Source: UBA8752 sp964223495
Lineage (GTDB): Bacteria; Bacteroidota; Bacteroidia; Flavobacteriales_D; Sanyastnellaceae
Length of the DNA: 64,000 nt
NCBI GenBank assembly: GCA_964223495.1
Contig: CAXQGL010000029.1
Coordinates: 21,743 to 85,742 of the forward strand
Direction of reading: 5' to 3'
Positions 7,411 to 16,134 of this stretch are shown piece by piece. Position 1 is the stretch's first letter, and each line of letters begins with the position of its first letter. A model generated the notes under the pieces. It saw only the letters and a list, made by a program, of their open reading frames with translations, was not told where the DNA came from and searched no databases. Made by a program: the position numbers and the translations under genes.

Positions 7411-9162
7411 ATGAAAAAACTCTACACCTTATTGATGGCCATACCGCTGGTTGTGGCCACCCAGGCGCAGACCGTGCCGGTCACTTTCAGCGTCGACATG
7501 AACTTCGAGACCGTTGCAGCGGAGGGCGTGCATGTGGCAGGCAATTTTCAGGGATGGGACCCTGCAGGCACCATGCTGTCTGACGACGACATGGACGGCA
7601 TCTTCACCGTCACGGTCGATGTCGCTGACACGCTGGGCACCATCCAGTACAAATTCCTGAACGGCAATGCCTGGGGAGTGGATGAGGCATGTCCGGAGGC
7701 CTGCGCTTTTCCTGGCAGCACTGACCGCTATGCAGCCATCGATGGGGCAACGGACCTGCCTGTCGTCTGCTTCGGCGCCTGCGCGGCGTGCGGCATCACG
7801 ACGGTGCTCTTCAAGATCGACATGAGCCAGGAGGAAGCCATCAATCCGGTGGGCGTCCATATGAATGGAAACTTCAATGGTTGGGACGGGTCCAATTTCC
7901 TCATGATGGAGGATGGCGATGGAGACATGATCTACACCTACACTGCCCAAGTGGATGGTGCGGCACTGAATCCCGTGGACACGCTGCTCTTCAAATTCGT
8001 GAATGGCAACGCCTGGGGCTTCGATGAGAATCCCGATGGAGAGTGTGCCAGCCAGGGCAATCGGTTCATGGCCTTGACCGGTGGTGACATGGTCTATGAG
8101 GCCGCGGCGGGTCAGGCTTATTGCTACAACACGTGTGGAAGCTGTGTGGCTCCGACTCCCGTGACGTTCCGTGTGGACATGAGCACCCAGGCCGCCATCT
8201 CGGTCAATGGCGTCTGCGTCGCGGGCAACTTCCAGGGTTGGACTCCGGGGACGGATTTCCTCACCGATGATGACGGCGACTTGGTTTTTGAGGCCACCAT
8301 TGATGTGGCACCGGGCGATTACGAATTCAAATTCATCAACGGAAACAACTGGGGGGGAGACGGCGAAGGCAACATCGACAATGAGAATCCTCCAGGGGAT
8401 TGCACGAGCAATGGCAACCGGACCTTCAGTGTTGCGGATGAACCCGTCACCGTGCAGTATTGCTACAACCAATGCAATGAAAGCTGCGTGGCCGACCCTG
8501 ACCCGGCACCCATCACTTTCCGCGTCGACATGAGCAACGAGACGGTCTCGGAGACCGGGGTCTGGTTCATCGGGGGCATCACCTCTCCCCAGTGGCAGGC
8601 CGGTGCCCTGGAGATGAGCGATGGAGATGGGGACAACATCTACGAGGTCACCTATGAGGTTTCAGGAGCGGCATTCTTCGAGTACCGTTATTGCAACGGC
8701 GACCCCTATCCCGGGGGTGTTCAGGATGACAGCGTGGCCGAGGTGGGTGATTTCGAGGCCGGAGGATGTGGTCAGGCCAATCCATTCGGTGAGTTCAATC
8801 GCACCCACGTGCGTTCAGGCCAGCCTGAGGAGCTCGGCGCATACTGCTACGGCAGTTGCCTGGATTGCAATGGCGATTCAGTGGGAACGGTGATCGGCAT
8901 CGAGGAATTGCAGGACTTCATCGGTCTGGAGGCGTTCCCGAATCCGGCAAGTGATGTGGTCAACATCCGTGTGGAGGGCATGGTCGGCCTGCTTCAGGTG
9001 CGCCTCTATGACCTCACGGGAAAAGCCATGATGACGGATCGCATCCAGGTCCAGACGGGTACCCTGCTGACGTATGGAGTGTCCGACCTCTCACCGGGCA
9101 TGTACATCCTTGAAGCCACAGGCGCAACGCGCAGGGCGACATTGCGTGTAACGGTCCATTGA
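7411..9162 (+). CDS. secreted protein with four carbohydrate-binding-like repeats and T9SS sorting domain
   Basis: 583 aa. Signal peptide MKKLYTLLMAIPLVVATQAQ, then four tandem units of about 115 residues (about 22-135, 136-248, 249-362, 365-495). Each starts with VTFSVDMN or VTFRVDMS, and the first three contain VAGNFQGWDP or NGNFNGWDG and a YKFLNGNAWG or FKFINGNNWG segment. The GNFNGW and KFxNGxxW pattern resembles CBM48/CBM20-like starch- or glycogen-binding immunoglobulin folds. Each unit ends in paired cysteines (CFGACAAC, CYNTCGSC). Repeat 4 is divergent (WFIGGITSPQW). The C-terminus (about 507-583, starting AFPNPASDVVNI) is a type A T9SS sorting domain. There is no catalytic domain. 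It is probably a surface or released glycan-binding protein; ligand unknown. It has its own terminator. Confidence 0.88.
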   Translation: MKKLYTLLMAIPLVVATQAQTVPVTFSVDMNFETVAAEGVHVAGNFQGWDPAGTMLSDDDMDGIFTVTVDVADTLGTIQYKFLNGNAWGVDEACPEACAFPGSTDRYAAIDGATDLPVVCFGACAACGITTVLFKIDMSQEEAINPVGVHMNGNFNGWDGSNFLMMEDGDGDMIYTYTAQVDGAALNPVDTLLFKFVNGNAWGFDENPDGECASQGNRFMALTGGDMVYEAAAGQAYCYNTCGSCVAPTPVTFRVDMSTQAAISVNGVCVAGNFQGWTPGTDFLTDDDGDLVFEATIDVAPGDYEFKFINGNNWGGDGEGNIDNENPPGDCTSNGNRTFSVADEPVTVQYCYNQCNESCVADPDPAPITFRVDMSNETVSETGVWFIGGITSPQWQAGALEMSDGDGDNIYEVTYEVSGAAFFEYRYCNGDPYPGGVQDDSVAEVGDFEAGGCGQANPFGEFNRTHVRSGQPEELGAYCYGSCLDCNGDSVGTVIGIEELQDFIGLEAFPNPASDVVNIRVEGMVGLLQVRLYDLTGKAMMTDRIQVQTGTLLTYGVSDLSPGMYILEATGATRRATLRVTVH

Positions 9163-9186
9163 TTATCAGGTCGTCAGGAATTTTGA

Positions 9187-9219
9187 GGAAGGGGGCTGCC
9201 GGCCCCCTTCCGCATTTCT
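9187..9219 (+). terminator. Rho-independent terminator
   Basis: GGAAGGGGGC (9187-9196) pairs with GCCCCCTTCC (9202-9211) across a five-base loop, followed by GCATTTCTT. It ends the transcript of the upstream secreted protein. Confidence 0.85.
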
Positions 9220-9327
9220 TACATGGGTAGTGGAAATCCCCTGCATCAATTGAAGGTGAACGGACCTGTTTCTTTACCTGCACCCCCATATATTGCACTT
9301 CGATTCACATTAAACAAGAACCAACGC

Positions 9328-11784
9328 ATGAAGCGATTGCTACTCGGTGTTCTTGCAGCTTTCTGCAGCACCCTTGCTTATTCCCAAGCCACAGAAATTG
9401 TCGTCGAGACTTATGCCGAGAATGTCGGCATGGCCGGCGCGGTGGACCTCACGGATTTCAATACCTACCGGGTGTACGTCAAGTTCGCATCCGATCAGGA
9501 CTTCCTGGCGGCGGTGTACGGAGATGCCAACGCCCCAACCCGTATCCGTGGAGGCAACAACTTCTTTAATTCAGCTTTGGGTGGACTGTCCAACGAGTCC
9601 TACAATCCGTTGCTCTTCGCAGCGTTTGTCGACCTCGAATATGACAGCTTCGTGACCATCGGCATGGATGCTCCGGCCGACCCGAACAATGGACAGGCCG
9701 CCATCAATACGGTGGGTGATCCCGTTGCGAACTGGATTCCGCAATTCGAGCCGGGAGGGGGTGCCGTGGGATCGGACATTGTCATCGACACCCAGACCGG
9801 CGGAAGCTGGTTTCCACTGTTCCCTGACGCCAATGCATATGCAGGGGAAGACAGCCTTGTGCTCATCGGCCAATTCACCACGGATACGACATTGTATGGG
9901 GTGATCAGCATCGCCACCTTCATCGGCGGGGACCAGTCCAACGACAGCCTGGTGACACTCCCTTTTAGCAGTGTGGCTGATGCGGTATTCGGTTGCACCG
10001 ACAGCAATGCTGAAAATTTCGATGCGGGGGCCAATGAGGACAATGGCACTTGCGTCTATGCATGCGATTACCCGGCTACGCAGCTGTCCATCACCGGAAC
10101 CACCTCTGAGGGGGTGAGCTGCAGTGGATCTGCGGATGGTTTCGCGTCCGTCTCGGTCAGCGGCGGTCAGGGCAGCCTGAGCTACAGCAATGGCATCGTG
10201 ACGAATGCAACCGGGCTTTTCAGCGGTGTCATCGCTGGAGAGCTCACCCTGACCGTCACGGACAATGTGGGTTGCTCCGTGCAGACCACTGTAACGGTGG
10301 ATTCCCCGGATCCGCTCATTGTGACGGCTAGCCTTTCCGACCCCATCAGCTGCAATGGTGAGTCCGATGCTGTTTTGAGCGGCTCCAGTTCCGGTGGTAC
10401 TGGTTCCGTGACCTACAGCCTCGAGATGCCGATGGATACCGGCAGTGGACCCTACTTCGAGAATGGGTCCGAGGTGCTGCTGTTCGAAAACATCGGAATT
10501 GGACTGTACACGGTGTATGCCTTGGACGAGAATGGGTGTGAGGACGACACCCCTGGAATCCAGGTGAGCCAACCCCAGCCGTTCAACGTTTATGCCCAAG
10601 CTGTAGTACCCACGACCTGTCCCGATTCCGATGACGGCACGGTCATCCTGAATTTCTTCGGTGGCAGCGGAAATTCCACGACATACAGTGCGGATGGCAT
10701 CAGTTATGATGCGAACAGCACCTTCGCTCTGGCTCCGGGAACCTATACCTTCTACGCACAGGACGTCAATGGTTGTCAGGACACATTGGTGGATGTGGAG
10801 GTGACCACGCCAGCAGAGTTCGTGGCGCAACAGGAATTGGTTTCCCCGAGCTGTTTCGGCTTGATGGATGGTTCCATCACCGTGGAGGTCCAAGGAGGAA
10901 CCGGCATGATCGATTACGTCATTGATGGAGACACGGTCGCCATGGCGACATTGGATATGGTCGGCGCCGGAGTCTATGCGATTGAAGCCGTGGATGCCAA
11001 TGGTTGTTCCTTCGATGCGAGCGTTGACCTTGCCGGCCCGGCGGAAATCGTGCCGAATGGGACCGTCACGGATGTGTTGTGCAGTGACAGTGAGGATGGC
11101 GTCATCGACGTGGTAGGCACTGGAGGCACCGGTATGGGCTACATATACAGCATCGACAACGGAGCTTTCGGTCCGAATGGAGAGTTCGATGATCTGGCTC
11201 CCGGCGAATACACCATCACCGTACAGGATGACAGTGAATGCGAGGGAAGTGCCACATTCACCGTTTCATCACCGGATGCCATCGACGTCACCGTGGATGC
11301 CAACATCGGCGCGAATGAGACCACGAACAACGGGGTGGTGGACATCACCGTGACCGGTGGAACCGCTCCGTTCGAATTCAGTTGGGAAGGGCCCGGTTTC
11401 GAAAGCACCGATGAGGACCCCTCCGGAATGGCGCCTGGTGATTACACGGTGACCATCACCGACGCCAACGGCTGCACGTTCACGAGCACGACCATCACCG
11501 TCGTGGTGAATGGCCTCGATGAGATGGTCAACATCATTGATGTCACCCTCTTCCCGAACCCGACCAACGGAGCATTCGAATTGAACATGTCGGGTCTGAA
11601 TGGAGAATCGGTCACCGCGGTGTTGGTGGATGGCATTGGACGCGAAGTCAGCCGTGAGGATCTCGGCAACCTGACCGGACAATTCATACACCGTATGAAC
11701 CTCAACAATGTGGAGTCCGGCGTCTACTATCTCCGGCTCCAAGTCGACAATGCCTCCAAGGTGCTTCGCATCGTGAAGCAATAA
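9328..11784 (+). CDS. secreted T9SS cargo with unnamed ~200-aa domain and SprB-like repeats
   Basis: 818 aa from the ATG at 9328, chosen because it opens a clean signal peptide (MKRLLLGVLAAFCSTLAYSQ); an upstream ATG at 9223 would add a non-signal leader. Residues about 21-220 form a domain (NTYRVYVKFASDQDFLAAV, LEYDSFVTIG, GGSWFPLFPDANA) that recurs twice in the next gene. A single Cys-rich unit GCTDSNAENFDAGANEDNGTC follows. Residues about 250-730 are SprB-like repeats of about 75 residues, each with a CSGSADG/CNGESDA-type turn, a GGTG core and a TVTDNVGC-type end. A type A sorting domain (FPNPTNGAFELNM onward) closes the protein. SprB-like repeats occur in gliding adhesins; adhesion is an inference. 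Confidence 0.87.
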   Translation: MKRLLLGVLAAFCSTLAYSQATEIVVETYAENVGMAGAVDLTDFNTYRVYVKFASDQDFLAAVYGDANAPTRIRGGNNFFNSALGGLSNESYNPLLFAAFVDLEYDSFVTIGMDAPADPNNGQAAINTVGDPVANWIPQFEPGGGAVGSDIVIDTQTGGSWFPLFPDANAYAGEDSLVLIGQFTTDTTLYGVISIATFIGGDQSNDSLVTLPFSSVADAVFGCTDSNAENFDAGANEDNGTCVYACDYPATQLSITGTTSEGVSCSGSADGFASVSVSGGQGSLSYSNGIVTNATGLFSGVIAGELTLTVTDNVGCSVQTTVTVDSPDPLIVTASLSDPISCNGESDAVLSGSSSGGTGSVTYSLEMPMDTGSGPYFENGSEVLLFENIGIGLYTVYALDENGCEDDTPGIQVSQPQPFNVYAQAVVPTTCPDSDDGTVILNFFGGSGNSTTYSADGISYDANSTFALAPGTYTFYAQDVNGCQDTLVDVEVTTPAEFVAQQELVSPSCFGLMDGSITVEVQGGTGMIDYVIDGDTVAMATLDMVGAGVYAIEAVDANGCSFDASVDLAGPAEIVPNGTVTDVLCSDSEDGVIDVVGTGGTGMGYIYSIDNGAFGPNGEFDDLAPGEYTITVQDDSECEGSATFTVSSPDAIDVTVDANIGANETTNNGVVDITVTGGTAPFEFSWEGPGFESTDEDPSGMAPGDYTVTITDANGCTFTSTTITVVVNGLDEMVNIIDVTLFPNPTNGAFELNMSGLNGESVTAVLVDGIGREVSREDLGNLTGQFIHRMNLNNVESGVYYLRLQVDNASKVLRIVKQ

Positions 11785-11805
11785 GTCGAATCACATTGCA
11801 CATGT

Positions 11806-11836
11806 AAAAGGGCAGCCCACCAAGGCTGCCCTTTTT
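11806..11836 (+). terminator. Rho-independent terminator
   Basis: AAAAGGGCAGCC (11806-11817) pairs with GGCTGCCCTTTTT (11824-11836) over a six-base loop; the stem runs straight into a T tract. It follows the stop at 11784. Confidence 0.92.
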
Positions 11837-11963
11837 CGTGCCGTGAAATCGTATAATCTCAACTCATTCAGAATTGAATGTTGAAAGGAGAGCGCATTCC
11901 TACGTCTCACGTTTCATTTCTCGAAGGATTTTGCACCTGACGAATTGAACCAACCCCAATCTT

Positions 11964-14900
11964 ATGAAGCTGAATAAGCTCCTTTTGGCCTTGTGCCTCA
12001 CACCATCCTTCTTGACCGCGCAGTACGGTTTGGAGGTGGAAGTTGTAAACTCTGACATCGGCTCTCTTGTCGGTGGCCTCGGAGTTGTCGATTTGACTGG
12101 TTACACCTGTTACCGGGCTTACATCACCATGGCAAACGAGGATGATTTCCTCAGTTCCATCTCTGGTGATGCTGTCAATCCGACCTACATCACCACCACG
12201 ACCGACTTCTATCACGCTGCGCTGGGTGCTGCCACACCAAACGGCATCAACAGCCTTCTGTTCGCGGTATACCCTGAATTGGAGTATGATTCATGGGTGA
12301 CCATCGGTCTGGACGGTGTGCCTGATGCTTTGGCCGGTGAAGCCAATGTGAGCACGGTACAATCATCGAATAACCAATGGGTGACCACATTCGATCCGGG
12401 AGGTGGATTGCCAGGTGCCAGTGTTGCCATCGATGACCCCATTGGTGGTGCTTGGTATGCCTTGAACGGGGATGCCAATGGTGTTGCCGGAACCGAGCTT
12501 CAAGTACTTGCCGGTCAATTTGTTACCACTGGTGATCTCAGCCTTCAATTCTACACGCAGATCTTCATCAACGGTGATGGATTGAATGAGGTCCCGGGAG
12601 AAGACGGAGCTGCGCGCCCGACTTACTTCTGGCCGGCTTCCTCCACCGAGGGTTGCACGGATGAAACGGCATGCAATTATGACGCAGAAGCGGGAGTGGA
12701 TGACGGGTCATGCACCTATCCCTCGGAGACATACCTCGATTGTGATGACAATTGCCTGAATGACTCCGACATGGATGGGTTGTGCGATGAGTTGGAAACT
12801 GCGGGATGCACGGATCCCGCTGCATGCAACTACAATCCAAACGCCACGGATGATGATGGAAGCTGCGAATCAACTTCCTGTTTGGGTTGTACGGACGCAG
12901 CTGCATGCAACTATGACCCGGATGCTACGATTGACGATGGGTCCTGTGAATCCACGAGTTGTACAGGGTGCACCGACGCGGGCGCCTGCAACTATGACAT
13001 GGACGCTACCATCGACGATGGTTCGTGTGACTTCAGCTGTATCGGTTGTACGGATGCTGAGGCGTGCAATTACGACATGGATGCGACGGTGGACAGCGGT
13101 GATTGCACCTACCCGGCTGCAGACTACTTGGACTGTGACGGCAACTGTATCAATGATGCGGACAACGACGGATTCTGCGACGAGGAGGAGGGATGCGGCG
13201 ACCCTGAAGCATGCAACTACGACCCGAGTGCCGCTGTTGTCGAGGCCGATTACTGTCTCATTGTGGATACCGTGGCCGAGCACACGACGGGAGTCCTGGC
13301 AGGGATGACCACGTATCGTTTCTATGTCAAGTGTGCCAATCCGGCCGACTTTGTGAGCTCGGTTTCAGGTGACGCGAACAACCCCACCATCGTGACGACC
13401 ACCGGTGGTTACTATCAGAACGAGCTCGGCGGTGCCACGCCGAATTCAATCACGCCTTTCCTGTTTGGTGCATTCCCGGACCTGCAATACGACTCATGGG
13501 TCACGATTGGACTATCATCCGCTCCTGACGCCGGCATTGGTGAAGCCAACGTGTCTACGGTTCAAGGCACGGCGAATCCTTGGTTGACCAATTTCGACCC
13601 AGGATTCGGAGCAATCGGAGACGATATCGTCATTGATGATGCGGTAGGCGGAAGTTGGTTTGCACTGAATGGAGACGCCAATGGAATCGCAGCCAACAGT
13701 CCGGATCAGCAAGTGCTGATTGCCCAGCTGACCACGGATGGCGATGTCGCCGGCAACTTCTACGTGCAGATCTTCGAGAATGGAGTGGGGTCCAACGCGC
13801 TCTTCTTCAATTTCAACATTGGAGATGCCTGTATCGCCCCGGATGACGACTGTCTCTATCCCGAGGATGTATACGGAAACGACTATGTGGATTGTGATGG
13901 CAACTGTCTGAACGATGCCGACATGGACAGTGTTTGCGATGAGGATGAAATCGCCGGTTGTACCGACCAGGATGCCCTCAATTACAACCCGGACGCCACC
14001 GACTCTGATGATTCCTGTACCTATCCAGCTTCCAGCGTATTTGACATCATCGCGACCAGCGAGTCACATACGGTTCTGGAAGACCTCGTGGTCCTTGCAG
14101 GTCTGGACAGTGCCTTGACCTTTGACGGTGATTGGACAGTCTTTGCTCCTACCGATCTGGCAGTCGCTGCACTTCCAGATGCTGTGGTGGATTATGTGCT
14201 CAACAATCCTGAAGCACTGGCCGGCATCCTGACCTATCACGTGGCTTCAGGATTCGTCACCAGCGACATGCTCAGCGATGGCATGACCATCGAGATGTTG
14301 AACGGTGAGACCGCCACCATTACGTTTGACAACGGCAGTATTTTCATCGAGAATGCCGAGGTCATCATAGCCGACCTCATTGCCGAAAATGGCGTGGTGC
14401 ACGTGATCGACGCGGTCATTGTACCACCGATTGCAGGTTGTACGAATCTGATTTCCTGCAACTACAATCCACTCGCCTCCACGGATGACGGCAGTTGTGA
14501 GAACATCAGCTGTGCCGGTTGCATCAATGAGTTGGCGTGCAACTACGACAGTACGGCCACACTCAGCGATGCTTCGAGCTGTACGTTCCCCATCGACCTC
14601 TACGGTGTGGACTACGTGGACTGCTTCGGAGAGTGTCTGAGCGACATTGACATGGACGGCATCTGTGATGAGGCCGAATTGGATGGCTGCATCTACGAAG
14701 ACGCCTGCAATTATGACCCTGCTGCCACGGAGGACGATGGTTCCTGTGACTATGAGTCCTGCGCAGGCTGTATGGACGAGACGGCATGCAATTATGACAT
14801 GGACGCGACCATTGATTCAGGCTGCCTCTATCCGGTGGATCTGTACGGGTCTCCCTATGTCGATTGCGACGGAGCATGCCTGAACGACAGCGATGGCGAC

Positions 14901-16043
14901 GGCATTTGCAATGAGGAGGAGATTGCCGGTTGCCTCGATGAGAACGCCTGCAACTATGACAGCACAGCCACTGATTACGACGTCACGTTGTGCGATTACA
15001 GTTGTTACGGTTGCACCGATCCGACGGCGGCCAACTATGATCCCACGTCTACGATTGACGATGAGACCTGCCTCTATTGTGCGCTCGAAATCGACACGGC
15101 CATCACGGTGGTGGATTTGCTCTGCGCAGGAGACGCCAACGGAAGCATCACGATCGAGGGCTCCTCAGGGGGCATCGGTTCGGTGACCTACGCACTGGAG
15201 GGCCAACCATTCCAGAACAACCTCGTTTTCGACCAGCTGGATGGAGGATCGTACAAGATCATCGCCATGGATTCCCTGATGTGTGCGGACACCATTGAAG
15301 TCTCGGTGAACGAGCCTTCTCCAATCACTGTATTGGCATTCGCGACCGACCCCAACTGCAACGGTGGTGAAGATGGTTCCGTGCTCGTCACCGCAGAAGG
15401 CGGTACCGGAGCATTGACCTATGAATTGGGCGGCAACAGCAATTCGGACGGAAACTTCGAAGGTTTGGATGCCGGTCCTTACACCGCGTTCGTGACGGAC
15501 GCGAATGGATGTGAGGTTTCCGTGGACGCTGAAGTTGCGGATCCTGCCGCCATCGTCATCACAGTGGATGGCACCACCGATCCCGATGGTGCACCGAATG
15601 GAGAAATCAACGTCTCCGTTGAAGGTGGAACCGGTGACCTGGCCTTCTCTTGGGACGGCCCCGATGGACCCTATGACACTGAGGATATTGCCGGTCTTGC
15701 GGATGGAACCTACACCTTGACCGTCACGGACGAGAATGGATGTACGGAATCCGAGACCGTCACCCTCACCGACGTTGGATTGCTCGAGGTCATGGGTGAC
15801 CTGACCGTTTCCTTCATGCCGAACCCAACCAATGGTCAGGTAATCATGGAGTTGGGACAGCCGGTGAATGGCGCCATTCTCGAAGTATTCGATGCTTCCG
15901 GACGCCGGGTATTCCGTCAGGAGGCCATGAGCATTGGTGAGCGCTTGCCGCTTGACTTCGGTGGTCTGTCCGATGGCGTATACCAAGTGAGGATTACCGT
16001 GGATGCGTCCATGGCCACGCAACGCATCGTTGTGCGCCACTGA
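11964..16043 (+). CDS. giant secreted T9SS cargo: duplicated unnamed domain, Cys-rich repeats, fasciclin domain, SprB-like repeats
   Basis: 1359 aa. Signal peptide MKLNKLLLALCLTPSFLTAQ. Domain A occurs at about 21-225 and again at 430-620 (YDSWVTIGL, SGDAxNPT, ALNGDANG in both). Cys-rich units of the form GCTDxxACNYDxxATxDDGSC fill about 230-425, 622-688 and 823-1040, alternating with Asp-rich, likely calcium-binding segments such as DCDGNCINDADNDGFCDEEE. A FAS1 fasciclin domain (about 690-820, WTVFAPTDLAVAAL, ILTYHVASGF, VVHVIDAVIVPP) sits between Cys blocks. SprB-like repeats occupy about 1040-1270 and a T9SS sorting domain 1275-1359 (FMPNPTNGQVI, SDGVYQVRI). The architecture suggests an extracellular adhesin or matrix protein; that role is inferred. 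Confidence 0.87.
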   Translation: MKLNKLLLALCLTPSFLTAQYGLEVEVVNSDIGSLVGGLGVVDLTGYTCYRAYITMANEDDFLSSISGDAVNPTYITTTTDFYHAALGAATPNGINSLLFAVYPELEYDSWVTIGLDGVPDALAGEANVSTVQSSNNQWVTTFDPGGGLPGASVAIDDPIGGAWYALNGDANGVAGTELQVLAGQFVTTGDLSLQFYTQIFINGDGLNEVPGEDGAARPTYFWPASSTEGCTDETACNYDAEAGVDDGSCTYPSETYLDCDDNCLNDSDMDGLCDELETAGCTDPAACNYNPNATDDDGSCESTSCLGCTDAAACNYDPDATIDDGSCESTSCTGCTDAGACNYDMDATIDDGSCDFSCIGCTDAEACNYDMDATVDSGDCTYPAADYLDCDGNCINDADNDGFCDEEEGCGDPEACNYDPSAAVVEADYCLIVDTVAEHTTGVLAGMTTYRFYVKCANPADFVSSVSGDANNPTIVTTTGGYYQNELGGATPNSITPFLFGAFPDLQYDSWVTIGLSSAPDAGIGEANVSTVQGTANPWLTNFDPGFGAIGDDIVIDDAVGGSWFALNGDANGIAANSPDQQVLIAQLTTDGDVAGNFYVQIFENGVGSNALFFNFNIGDACIAPDDDCLYPEDVYGNDYVDCDGNCLNDADMDSVCDEDEIAGCTDQDALNYNPDATDSDDSCTYPASSVFDIIATSESHTVLEDLVVLAGLDSALTFDGDWTVFAPTDLAVAALPDAVVDYVLNNPEALAGILTYHVASGFVTSDMLSDGMTIEMLNGETATITFDNGSIFIENAEVIIADLIAENGVVHVIDAVIVPPIAGCTNLISCNYNPLASTDDGSCENISCAGCINELACNYDSTATLSDASSCTFPIDLYGVDYVDCFGECLSDIDMDGICDEAELDGCIYEDACNYDPAATEDDGSCDYESCAGCMDETACNYDMDATIDSGCLYPVDLYGSPYVDCDGACLNDSDGDGICNEEEIAGCLDENACNYDSTATDYDVTLCDYSCYGCTDPTAANYDPTSTIDDETCLYCALEIDTAITVVDLLCAGDANGSITIEGSSGGIGSVTYALEGQPFQNNLVFDQLDGGSYKIIAMDSLMCADTIEVSVNEPSPITVLAFATDPNCNGGEDGSVLVTAEGGTGALTYELGGNSNSDGNFEGLDAGPYTAFVTDANGCEVSVDAEVADPAAIVITVDGTTDPDGAPNGEINVSVEGGTGDLAFSWDGPDGPYDTEDIAGLADGTYTLTVTDENGCTESETVTLTDVGLLEVMGDLTVSFMPNPTNGQVIMELGQPVNGAILEVFDASGRRVFRQEAMSIGERLPLDFGGLSDGVYQVRITVDASMATQRIVVRH

Positions 16044-16067
16044 CCTCCGAACCCTGCAAGTGATTGG

Positions 16068-16098
16068 AAAACGCCGGCCTATGGTCGGCGTTTTCATT
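16068..16098 (+). terminator. Rho-independent terminator
   Basis: AAAACGCCG (16068-16076) pairs with CGGCGTTTT (16086-16094), followed by CATTTC. It lies 24 bp after the upstream stop. Confidence 0.88.
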
Positions 16099-16134
16099 TC
16101 CAGAAATCACCGCGATTCCTGAACTTCCACAACG

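Noticed and set aside
11852..11857. TATAAT as an E. coli-type -10 element before the 11964 gene
   Set aside because: Bacteroidota sigma-A does not use this element, and the hexamer is 106 bp from the ATG with no TTGACA upstream.
12651..15085. Regularly spaced repeats at DNA level, considered as a CRISPR-like or satellite array
   Set aside because: They are in-frame codons for Cys-rich protein repeats with degenerate DNA sequence; no constant repeat and no unique spacers.
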